Positions 1 through 6,563 of a stretch of DNA of 18,327 bases are shown in pieces. The position numbers and the translations under genes were made by a program. Position 1 is the first letter of the stretch. Each line of letters starts with the position of its first letter. Origin of the DNA: an uncultured Flammeovirgaceae bacterium. Its GTDB lineage: Bacteria; Bacteroidota; Bacteroidia; Cytophagales; Cyclobacteriaceae. Location: NCBI GenBank assembly GCA_937138955.1, contig CAKZPJ010000132.1, positions 1 to 18,327 of the forward strand, in the 5' to 3' direction. Under the pieces are notes generated by a model that was not told the DNA's origin, searched no databases, and was given only the letters and a program-made list of their open reading frames with translations.

Positions 1-57
1 CAAATAAACTAGTAAGTAGTCGATTGCTTTGTTTTGCTCTGGTAATTGAATGGTCAT
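1..57 (-). CDS. 5' end of a further polysaccharide-locus gene (partial, runs off left edge)
   Basis: An ATG at 57-55 opens a frame that stays open to the window edge and reads MTIQLPEQNKAIDYLLVYL. It lies 9 bp after the stop of the pyruvyl transferase gene, and a purine-rich stretch (AGAAAAAAGG) sits just before the ATG. The tight spacing suggests it is the next gene of the same operon. Only 19 residues are visible; the last few are hydrophobic, which would fit the first membrane helix of an O-antigen polymerase or flippase, both missing from the visible cluster. That assignment is a guess from context and not recognition of the sequence. Confidence 0.5.
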   Translation of the reverse strand, partial: MTIQLPEQNKAIDYLLVYL

Positions 58-66
58 GCCTTTTTT

Positions 67-1197
67 CTACTTTGACAGACCTAGTATCTCTTCTACCTCA
101 GCCCACATTACGTTGTTTAAATGCTTGTGCTGCTCAACCGTTGAAGCAATATTATTTATTACTTGTTGACGAGTCTCTCCTTCATTTAACTGCTCTATCT
201 TGGCTCGCACTTCTTGGGGATTATCCAAAGGTGAAACTAAGAAATCTTGACATTTATATTCCTCCATCACTCGTTCAAATTTGTGACTCCATCGCGTTCC
301 TAAGCAGGGTACAGTTTGTGATAAAGTGCTAATTAAGCCATGAAACCTCGAGCTTATTACAATATGGCACTGAGAAATAACCCCTCTTAGCACTAGCGGA
401 TCATTATCATAAACAATATTAATAGGTTTACCTACCAATTTTTGCAACTCTTCGGCTACAGGATAATCCACTCTTTCGTGTACCAATACGAAAGGGTTCA
501 TTCCTAACTCGGTGAAGCTATCAAAACATTCTTTGAGGAACGGAAGATACCGCGGACCAATCTGATCATCCGTACTATCAATCATTCGGTGATTAGGAAT
601 GATACAAGCTTGACGAGGTTGGGGACGGTATAAATCAGTAATTTTACCCTTTAAAGCACCCGTAAAATCAGGCGCCTGCTTGATTTTTTTCGTGTGATAA
701 TTAAGTGAGGTAGCAAATTCGTAAGACGACTTATCACGAGCAAATACCAGCTCTACATTGTCTAAAAGTTTACGGAAAGCTTCGGCTACTTTTTCATCTT
801 TAAAAGTACCTAATGATTGAGGTAGTAAAACGATCTTTTTGCCCTGCTTCTTCCAGCGGGCACAGTCATTAGCCATTTGCTCTATCTTACGGGGCCCCCA
901 CTGGTCACCATAGGCAAACCCAGACGCATCTATTATCGAATTAATTTCTTCTTCAATTACTAATCCGTACTTTTTACGCAGCTTTGTTGGAAATGTGGTG
1001 GTTAGTAATTGATTTGTAGGATTTGCCAAACTTTCGAACCAAAAGCTTTGATAAAGTCCTAATAGGGCTCTTTTCTTATATTCTGCTACTTTGGGCAATA
1101 AAGTAAGATCATCTTTACCCTGCAACCGCTCAAGAATGGCATGCAGCATGAGACCGTCCCCTTTATTTGTATAGTTTCCAATTTTAAGATGGATCAT
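67..1197 (-). CDS. Polysaccharide pyruvyl transferase family protein (CsaB/WcaK-like)
   Basis: This 376-residue protein has the layout of the PF04230 polysaccharide pyruvyl transferase family. The N-terminal GNYTNKGD (residues 7-14) matches the family's glycine-rich opening, ARD occurs at 153-155 in the usual FARD context, and the C-terminal half carries SRFHGL (283-288) followed by WSHKF (303-307), the typical donor-side signature of this GT-B-like fold. Characterised members transfer pyruvate from phosphoenolpyruvate to a sugar to make a ketal; some homologues in such loci may have other transferase roles, so the exact reaction is inferred. No signal peptide or membrane helix is seen, so it is probably cytoplasmic. 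It starts at an ATG 11 bp after the stop of the two-domain glycosyltransferase and is followed 9 bp later by another start, consistent with one operon. A modified, charged repeat unit is the likely outcome. Confidence 0.86.
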   Translation of the reverse strand: MIHLKIGNYTNKGDGLMLHAILERLQGKDDLTLLPKVAEYKKRALLGLYQSFWFESLANPTNQLLTTTFPTKLRKKYGLVIEEEINSIIDASGFAYGDQWGPRKIEQMANDCARWKKQGKKIVLLPQSLGTFKDEKVAEAFRKLLDNVELVFARDKSSYEFATSLNYHTKKIKQAPDFTGALKGKITDLYRPQPRQACIIPNHRMIDSTDDQIGPRYLPFLKECFDSFTELGMNPFVLVHERVDYPVAEELQKLVGKPINIVYDNDPLVLRGVISQCHIVISSRFHGLISTLSQTVPCLGTRWSHKFERVMEEYKCQDFLVSPLDNPQEVRAKIEQLNEGETRQQVINNIASTVEQHKHLNNVMWAEVEEILGLSK

Positions 1198-1208
1198 TAT
1201 AGTATTTT

Positions 1209-2921
1209 TTAGTTAGCAACTATTTTTTTGAACCGACTCAATATCCGGTACAATAGGGCTTCAGGATGTAGCAGAAAACTTCCTAAGTGTTTTTGAATAA
1301 CATGTACATTAGCTTTCCAGGTTTTAGCTGCAGCATTTTTCTTATTAGTAGTCATACGCGCCTCTCCGTGCTCATGATAAGCTACAGTAATATCTGGCAT
1401 AAAGTGTACCTTATAACCATGCTTCACAACTACCGTGCGAAAAAATTCGCTGTCAATTCCGCGAGGCATTTTAGTATCAAACCCACCTGCTTTAATCATC
1501 GTATCTCGCTTAGTCATTACTGTGGAATTATGAATTACGCCATTTCCCTTTAGTAATGTCGAGGTAAGATCTAATGGCATTTGGGCTCGTTTGATCTCCT
1601 CGTTACTGTGAGCATCAATAACTTTTACGCCACTGCACACAATGCCTAATCTAGGATCTGAACTATTCTCGAAGATTTCAACCTGTTTGGTAAGTTTATC
1701 AGTATCTATCCATTCATCGTCATCGTCCATAAATGCTACCAATGTGCCTCTACATTGTTTGAGTGCTGTATTTCGGGCGAACGCATTTCCTTGGTTTTGA
1801 TCATGCCGAAAATACTTTACTCTTGTATCTCTCTGACAGTAATCCTCTGCTACTTTCCTTGTATCATCAGATGATGCGTCATCTACAACTATAACCTCTA
1901 AATTGGAATAACTTTGACCCAATACAGAATCTAAGCACCGCCCTAAAAACCTTGCCCGGTTGTAAGTGGTAATATTAACACTTACTAATGGTTCTTGATT
2001 AGTACTTAATGTGTTAGTAGATATCTGAGCATGATCTTGTAAGTAATTCATAAATCGCTGGGCTTCCTTAGATGAGGAGATTGTTAGAGGAACATGAAAT
2101 ACTGAAAGGACTATAGCTTCCCAAAAATTTAAAGAGACGTTCGCTAATTGTGCCTCTCTCATAATAGATACTGGATTCTTAGGTTTGTGACGATTCAACG
2201 AAGAGTACCTAAGGTAACGTGACCAAAATCTATCAGGATAGTAGAAAGCTAACTGGCAGATGCCTCGAGCAACCCGCTTTGATTTGTTCATCAATGAACG
2301 ATACTTCCATCGAGCCGGGTGTTTCAATGTCACTGTATCGGTGTATGTTTGCTTTAACCCTGCCCGATATACTCGGTTTCCAAATTCGTAATCTCCTCCT
2401 GATTCCAAGCGAGCATCAAAGTTTCCCACTAAGTCTATTACTTCTCTTCTAATGCTAAGGCAACAAGTTGGCACAAAATGGTTATGCTTCAGGTCAACAT
2501 CTACCTTGAACCCTCCTATTTGATTGTATTTAGCTGCCAATGTTTTCTTATCAGTAACCACATCAACTTTGCAACCCATATAATCAGCCTCATTTTCTTG
2601 GAAGGCGGTTATAATCTTATTTAGATAGTCCGAAGGAGCTACCATGTCAGCATCTATAAAAAATAGAAAATGACCTTGTGCTTCACTGACTGCTTTATTG
2701 CGAGCTGCATATGATCCTTGCTGCTTGTCTTCTATTACTAAACGCACCAATTCAGAGTGGCGGTCTACAAATTCTTGAGCTACTTGTTGAGTGTGGTCAG
2801 TGGATCCATTATCAGCTACGATGATTTCGAATGGTGTTGATGTATCTTGTACTATCAAAGAAGCTAAAGTAGCCTCTAAGCCTGTAGGGTCATTATATAC
2901 TGGTACAATTACGGAAATCAT
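1209..2921 (-). CDS. Two-domain family 2 glycosyltransferase
   Basis: The 570-residue product contains two complete GT-A (GT2) domains in tandem. The first, about residues 1-230, opens with the typical ISVIVPVYN strand, has a DAD metal-binding motif at 90-92 and an acceptor-side GGDYEFGNR at 175-183. The second, about 310-545, repeats the pattern with VSVNITTYNRARF, an Asp-rich metal site (DDDDEW, 399-404) and RGIDSEFFR near 487. A linker of roughly 80 residues joins them, and no membrane segment is obvious. Each domain probably adds a sugar from a nucleotide-sugar donor to the growing lipid-linked repeat unit; the sugars cannot be told from sequence. Two-domain GT2 enzymes can build alternating linkages, so this one may add two successive residues. 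It lies between the unrecognised 386-residue protein (57 bp upstream) and the pyruvyl transferase (11 bp downstream), all in one direction. Confidence 0.9.
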   Translation of the reverse strand: MISVIVPVYNDPTGLEATLASLIVQDTSTPFEIIVADNGSTDHTQQVAQEFVDRHSELVRLVIEDKQQGSYAARNKAVSEAQGHFLFFIDADMVAPSDYLNKIITAFQENEADYMGCKVDVVTDKKTLAAKYNQIGGFKVDVDLKHNHFVPTCCLSIRREVIDLVGNFDARLESGGDYEFGNRVYRAGLKQTYTDTVTLKHPARWKYRSLMNKSKRVARGICQLAFYYPDRFWSRYLRYSSLNRHKPKNPVSIMREAQLANVSLNFWEAIVLSVFHVPLTISSSKEAQRFMNYLQDHAQISTNTLSTNQEPLVSVNITTYNRARFLGRCLDSVLGQSYSNLEVIVVDDASSDDTRKVAEDYCQRDTRVKYFRHDQNQGNAFARNTALKQCRGTLVAFMDDDDEWIDTDKLTKQVEIFENSSDPRLGIVCSGVKVIDAHSNEEIKRAQMPLDLTSTLLKGNGVIHNSTVMTKRDTMIKAGGFDTKMPRGIDSEFFRTVVVKHGYKVHFMPDITVAYHEHGEARMTTNKKNAAAKTWKANVHVIQKHLGSFLLHPEALLYRILSRFKKIVAN

Positions 2922-2978
2922 TCGTGCTAAGGGTTAATAGTGCAAATGTAATAAATTTCTGTTTTATATTATAATTAA

Positions 2979-4139
2979 TTAATTATTAATTATTAATTTT
3001 TCAAGAAATATTTTCTCTGATCTGCTCAACTCATAGATTCTTGCAGTTAACGTAAGGGTATCTTCGTTGTTTTTATCCATCAATTTACTTTCGTGATTAT
3101 AGCAAAAATCTAACTGTTGTTGGAGAAATAATTGAGAACATTGAGTGTTTCCGGCTTCGTCATTCTCAAAAGTTGCTAATGAGAATGGTATCTCAAATCC
3201 GGGGGGGTTATAAGCGTAACTATACCGATTACTAGCTATTCCTTTACTGTAGTCGTTTGTGAATAAGTAATTGATAATACTCAGTAATTTAGGATGTTTC
3301 CATATTGGATGTTCAAGAGTGTTGTTTTTTATAAGTCCAAATGCATAAGTGTTAAACGAGTGATAGCCTATGGATTTGTTGAGCATCTTGCTCCACTGTA
3401 GCTTTTTTCGCTCCTCTGGGCTTAAAGGTTTATTTTTCAACCCTAATTTTTGTAGTACAGCAGAAGCTATTTGCCGAATATTTATTAAGTCATTAGATAC
3501 TACTACTGTCTGAAATTTATCTTCGGCGATGTTCTCGAGTTCATGGTAGATAAGGCCATCTTCCAGCAGAGTTACATTATCCCATATTTTATCCATGAAC
3601 GTGTGTACTCTTGCTGCTATTAATGGGTCACTATCCATGATGAATGAAGCAGCGGCAGCAAACCAAAGTTGGTGATTGAATGCATTATCAATAGGATTCA
3701 CAGTACCGTCTACTTCTAGCACGTTCCATAAACCTAACGACTCATTGAAAGGATGTTGTAAAAAAACTTCCGAGGCCAGTTTGGCGTATGTTGGATCGCC
3801 TAAGGTACGAGCAGCAGCAGCCAATGATTCTATTGACCAAGCTTGCCCCATGATTCCGTTACAGCGGTCTTTTCCTTTGGCATTTCTATGTAAAAAGCTA
3901 TAGCCATGGGGACGATACTGAGGATCTAAAAAGACAGAGGCTAAATCCTCTACCGCTTGTCGGTACTTCTCATTCCCTGACCATTCGTACAATCGGGAGA
4001 ATGTAATGAGCCAATGCCCTTTGTTTCTTAAAGGCGTTTCTGGATGGCGATACGGACCATTGTGACCTGCCTGAAGATATAATTCAGGCTTCTGTAAACA
4101 AGCATCACCTAATTCAAACAATAAGTCTAGCGCATTCAT
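2979..4139 (-). CDS. Uncharacterised protein, possibly alpha/alpha-toroid glycosidase-like (AglQ-like?)
   Basis: I do not firmly recognise this 386-residue protein. It is rich in helix-forming segments with repeated aromatic/His patterns resembling a six-hairpin (alpha/alpha) barrel: GHWLITFSRLYEW (41-53), GIMGQAWSIESLAAAARTLG (95-114), NHQLWFAAAASFI (155-167), YHSFNTYAFGLI (259-270) and GFEIPF (314-319). There is no signal peptide, so it is probably cytoplasmic, odd for a degradative glycosidase. The pattern reminds me of the AglQ-type proteins of surface-glycan clusters, or of toroidal epimerases and lyases, but that is tentative. It sits 17 bp after a GT2 gene and 57 bp before the two-domain GT, so a role in making or editing the repeat unit is the best inference. 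A run of seven C in the coding sense (3207-3201) at codons 311-313 is a possible slippage site. Confidence 0.7.
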   Translation of the reverse strand: MNALDLLFELGDACLQKPELYLQAGHNGPYRHPETPLRNKGHWLITFSRLYEWSGNEKYRQAVEDLASVFLDPQYRPHGYSFLHRNAKGKDRCNGIMGQAWSIESLAAAARTLGDPTYAKLASEVFLQHPFNESLGLWNVLEVDGTVNPIDNAFNHQLWFAAAASFIMDSDPLIAARVHTFMDKIWDNVTLLEDGLIYHELENIAEDKFQTVVVSNDLINIRQIASAVLQKLGLKNKPLSPEERKKLQWSKMLNKSIGYHSFNTYAFGLIKNNTLEHPIWKHPKLLSIINYLFTNDYSKGIASNRYSYAYNPPGFEIPFSLATFENDEAGNTQCSQLFLQQQLDFCYNHESKLMDKNNEDTLTLTARIYELSRSEKIFLEKLIINN

Positions 4140-4156
4140 AGTAGAAGTTCTTTTAA

Positions 4157-5146
4157 TTATTTTGCATCAGCAGGTAGCACTTTTTTAGTGAGAAAGCTCA
4201 AGTGGAAGAGTGCTTTTGCTTCATTAATAGATTCGTAAAACATTGTTCTTTTCTGGCTTTTTCCGCTTATTAATGATACTGCGCTTAGCAGCAGAGCTAA
4301 TAATCCGCCTAAAAAGTTACCGAAACGCAAGCGGAGCCAAGCCATTAGACCAAAGTGTTTGTAAGTAAAATAGTAGACACTTTGCATTTGTATTTTCTGC
4401 ATCATGGTAGCACGTTGAGCAACGCTAGCATGATTCTCGTGCATGAGTTTAGCAGAAGGTACCATATACCTTTTCCAGCCCGCTAGTTTAGCCCGCCAGG
4501 CCCAATCTACATCTTCAGCAAAAATGAAGAAGTTTCCATCCATCGGACCAATATCGTTAATACACTCTTTTCTAACCATAAAGCAAACTCCGCGGGGCCG
4601 TTGCACCTCTACCGGAGCGGAGGGAACATTTCGCTTTTTCTTAGTCTCTCTTGGCAAAGGTTGGCTATTGGACAGGAGCAACTGTTTTAAAGCATTTAAG
4701 CGAGGATATACCTCACGAAATGCTCTTTTCTTCGGGTTACGGAAGGGGTAGTGAGAAACTTGAACTTCACCATCAGGATAATAAAGCTGAGGGCAAACAA
4801 TACCGCAATCGGGCTGTGAGTCAGCAAAACGTACGAGTTCGGTGAACGTATCGTTTAGCAACGCAGTATCGGAGTTAAACATAGCAAAGTAACGCCCTTT
4901 AGCTTCAGTTAAAGCCATATTTATTGCTGAAGAAAAACCAACATTCTTTGGGCTTCGGATAACTTTTACCGAAGGGAATTCTTTTTCCACTGTGCTTACA
5001 GTATCATCTTTAGATTTATTATCTACTAGAATGATTTGATAAGAAACCCCTCTAGTATACTCAAGTACCGACTTTAGACATCGTACTACTAAGTCTTTAG
5101 TATTATACGAAACTAAGCCTATCGTTATATCTACGGATTCTTTCAT
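4157..5146 (-). CDS. Family 2 glycosyltransferase (rhamnosyltransferase WbbL-like)
   Basis: The 329-residue product has a single GT-A domain of the GT2 family. The opening ITIGLVSYNTKDLVVRCL (7-24) and ILVDNKSKDDT (39-49) form the nucleotide-binding half, NSD at 91-93 is the DxD-type metal site, RGVCFMVRKE (185-194) precedes the acceptor loop, and FIFAEDVDWAWRAK (207-220) carries the likely catalytic acidic residues. This order is typical of the WbbL/rhamnosyltransferase-like subgroup, though the sugar is not certain. The C-terminal part has one hydrophobic stretch (about 275-295) that may anchor it to the inner membrane. It would extend an undecaprenyl-linked repeat unit on the cytoplasmic side. 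It begins 17 bp after the sulfotransferase stop and ends 17 bp before the next gene, so co-transcription is very likely. Confidence 0.9.
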   Translation of the reverse strand: MKESVDITIGLVSYNTKDLVVRCLKSVLEYTRGVSYQIILVDNKSKDDTVSTVEKEFPSVKVIRSPKNVGFSSAINMALTEAKGRYFAMFNSDTALLNDTFTELVRFADSQPDCGIVCPQLYYPDGEVQVSHYPFRNPKKRAFREVYPRLNALKQLLLSNSQPLPRETKKKRNVPSAPVEVQRPRGVCFMVRKECINDIGPMDGNFFIFAEDVDWAWRAKLAGWKRYMVPSAKLMHENHASVAQRATMMQKIQMQSVYYFTYKHFGLMAWLRLRFGNFLGGLLALLLSAVSLISGKSQKRTMFYESINEAKALFHLSFLTKKVLPADAK

Positions 5147-5163
5147 AAGAAAATTTGTGTTAA

Positions 5164-6138
5164 TTATTTAATGTATTGATACTTCTTTAGTGAAGCTTCA
5201 TTACCAATAACTTTTATAAGCTTCTCATTACTGGCGGCAAAGTCGCTAGATATTCTCTGTTGCATAGCTGTTGATATAGCTTGTCCGGGAAGTTTCCATC
5301 CACATTTAGCCGCTACACTATCGAGCCGATAAAGGGCTTTTCTAAGTGTCTGGTATACTTTTCGTTCTGGTCTTCTAGGATCAGGTTCGGCAAGTGTATT
5401 TGCCATACGATGAAAGTGAGTAAAAAGCCCCGAGGTACTAGCATTCTTCTTTAAGCTTTTCTTTTCACCGACTAAGATATCCACTTCTAGAAAATCTGAA
5501 AGGTTTTTAACAAACTTTTGCTGGTCTTGAATAAAGTCCTCGAACAGCAAAATTTTCACATTCTCCTTTCCAAAGGCTTGTTGAAAAGAGGTAATGATTC
5601 TACTGTAATCAGCTGCATTCCGATAGGCTTGGCCAAGGTTACTCAGATAGAATTTTTCAAAAGTCTTATCTAAGCCAAAGTGATAAACATCATGCTTATA
5701 GACTGACTCAAACCAATCAGATTGTTTTCGGATCACTCCAAATATTTTCGCATTGGGAGACATTTCCTTCATGCGAGAAAGCATTTCCGGTATGTCATGG
5801 TAGACGAAGTTCAATTCCGCTTTGTAATTGTAGCGCTGCTGGTTCTTTTCCCGAAGATGAGTTTTAAAACGCCCCATGGCGTAGTTCTCATCGCTATCTA
5901 CTGTGATTTGGTGTTGATCATTGCCTTCAACTAATGTGTGGTAATGCTCCTGTCCTAATGAGTAATATGGATTATATGAGAAGAAGCGATTTTTTAAAGT
6001 AAGCTGGATATTTTCTTGTTGCTGAAATACGCCTTGTAAAAAGGTGGTTCCAGTTCGCATCCATCCAATATGAAATACTACCGGACTATCAACCAATAGA
6101 GGAATCTGAGTTTCTGCTGTAATATGTTCGGTATTCAT
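5164..6138 (-). CDS. PAPS-dependent sulfotransferase, probably acting on the exported polysaccharide
   Basis: The 324-residue protein shows the two PAPS-binding signatures of carbohydrate sulfotransferases. The 5'-phosphosulfate loop is GWMRTGTTFL (25-34), following a beta strand, and the 3'-phosphate site is VIRKQSDWFESVYKH (135-149), with R137 and S145 in the expected places. LLFEDF (197-202) and a following helix also match the family. No signal peptide or membrane helix is seen, so it should work in the cytoplasm, moving sulfate from PAPS to a sugar hydroxyl of a lipid-linked intermediate. PAPS-making genes are not in the window. Its ATG overlaps the stop of the preceding small membrane ORF by 4 bp (ATGA), and a GT2 gene follows after 17 bp, tying it to the polysaccharide locus. 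A glycolipid acceptor is possible, but the context favours polysaccharide. Confidence 0.88.
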   Translation of the reverse strand: MNTEHITAETQIPLLVDSPVVFHIGWMRTGTTFLQGVFQQQENIQLTLKNRFFSYNPYYSLGQEHYHTLVEGNDQHQITVDSDENYAMGRFKTHLREKNQQRYNYKAELNFVYHDIPEMLSRMKEMSPNAKIFGVIRKQSDWFESVYKHDVYHFGLDKTFEKFYLSNLGQAYRNAADYSRIITSFQQAFGKENVKILLFEDFIQDQQKFVKNLSDFLEVDILVGEKKSLKKNASTSGLFTHFHRMANTLAEPDPRRPERKVYQTLRKALYRLDSVAAKCGWKLPGQAISTAMQQRISSDFAASNEKLIKVIGNEASLKKYQYIK

Positions 6139-6488
6139 GAGTTAACTTTTATTAATTTGCTAGAATAAACGGATCTTTCTATTGGAAGAGTTAGCTCCTC
6201 TTTGTTTTGGACAAAATAGAGGATGCAGCAACCTAAAGCGCCGCTAGCTCCAGCAATACCAAGATCAAATAATGATAATTGTAGTGACCACTGTAATACG
6301 ATTATTACCATAGTACTCGCCACTAGATAATATCTTCTTATTGGTGTAAGCTGAGTGATAGCTGTCACCATTGAGATACTAATCATTTGGTAAATGGAGT
6401 ATCTGGCTAGATTGAAGAAAATAACTCCAATAATGGATAGGTAAACCCATTCAATACCACTCAATATTTTGCAATTCAACTTTTTCAA
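6135..6488 (-). CDS. Small membrane protein without an ATG start; possible remnant of a Wzx-type flippase
   Basis: The frame encodes up to 117 residues that are mostly hydrophobic. Likely membrane segments are about 15-34, 53-74 and 76-94, followed by a short polar tail. The GIAGASGAL stretch (77-85) resembles the GxxGA segment near the end of polysaccharide flippases of the MATE/Wzx class, so this could be the C-terminal remnant of a lost flippase. There is no ATG: the first possible start is a TTG at 6488 immediately after an in-frame TAG, with further TTG codons at residues 4 and 9 and the first internal ATG at residue 35. The 75 bp upstream, to the kinase stop, contains no ATG in any frame of this strand. 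In favour of translation, its stop overlaps the sulfotransferase start by 4 bp. Whether it is functional is unclear. Confidence 0.5.
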   Translation of the reverse strand: MKKLNCKILSGIEWVYLSIIGVIFFNLARYSIYQMISISMVTAITQLTPIRRYYLVASTMVIIVLQWSLQLSLFDLGIAGASGALGCCILYFVQNKEELTLPIERSVYSSKLIKVNS

Positions 6489-6563
6489 CTATTCAATTAA
6501 TTATTAAAATAATGCAATTTTACTTCCGATACACCAATATCCTAGACTCTTTTTAGACACTAT

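Noticed and set aside
24..332. Plus-strand open frame of about 100 codons opposite the pyruvyl transferase gene
   Set aside because: It lies antisense to a well-supported gene with family motifs and shows no recognisable domain; it is a shadow frame.
2971..3000. ATTAATT-rich repetitive stretch at the end of the 386-residue protein gene
   Set aside because: It is low-complexity AT sequence coding for the final Leu-Ile-Ile-Asn-Asn and stop; no repeat array or mobile-element end is evident.
4443..4845. Two overlapping plus-strand open frames opposite the GT2 gene
   Set aside because: They have unnatural composition, overlap each other in different frames, and lie opposite a clear glycosyltransferase.
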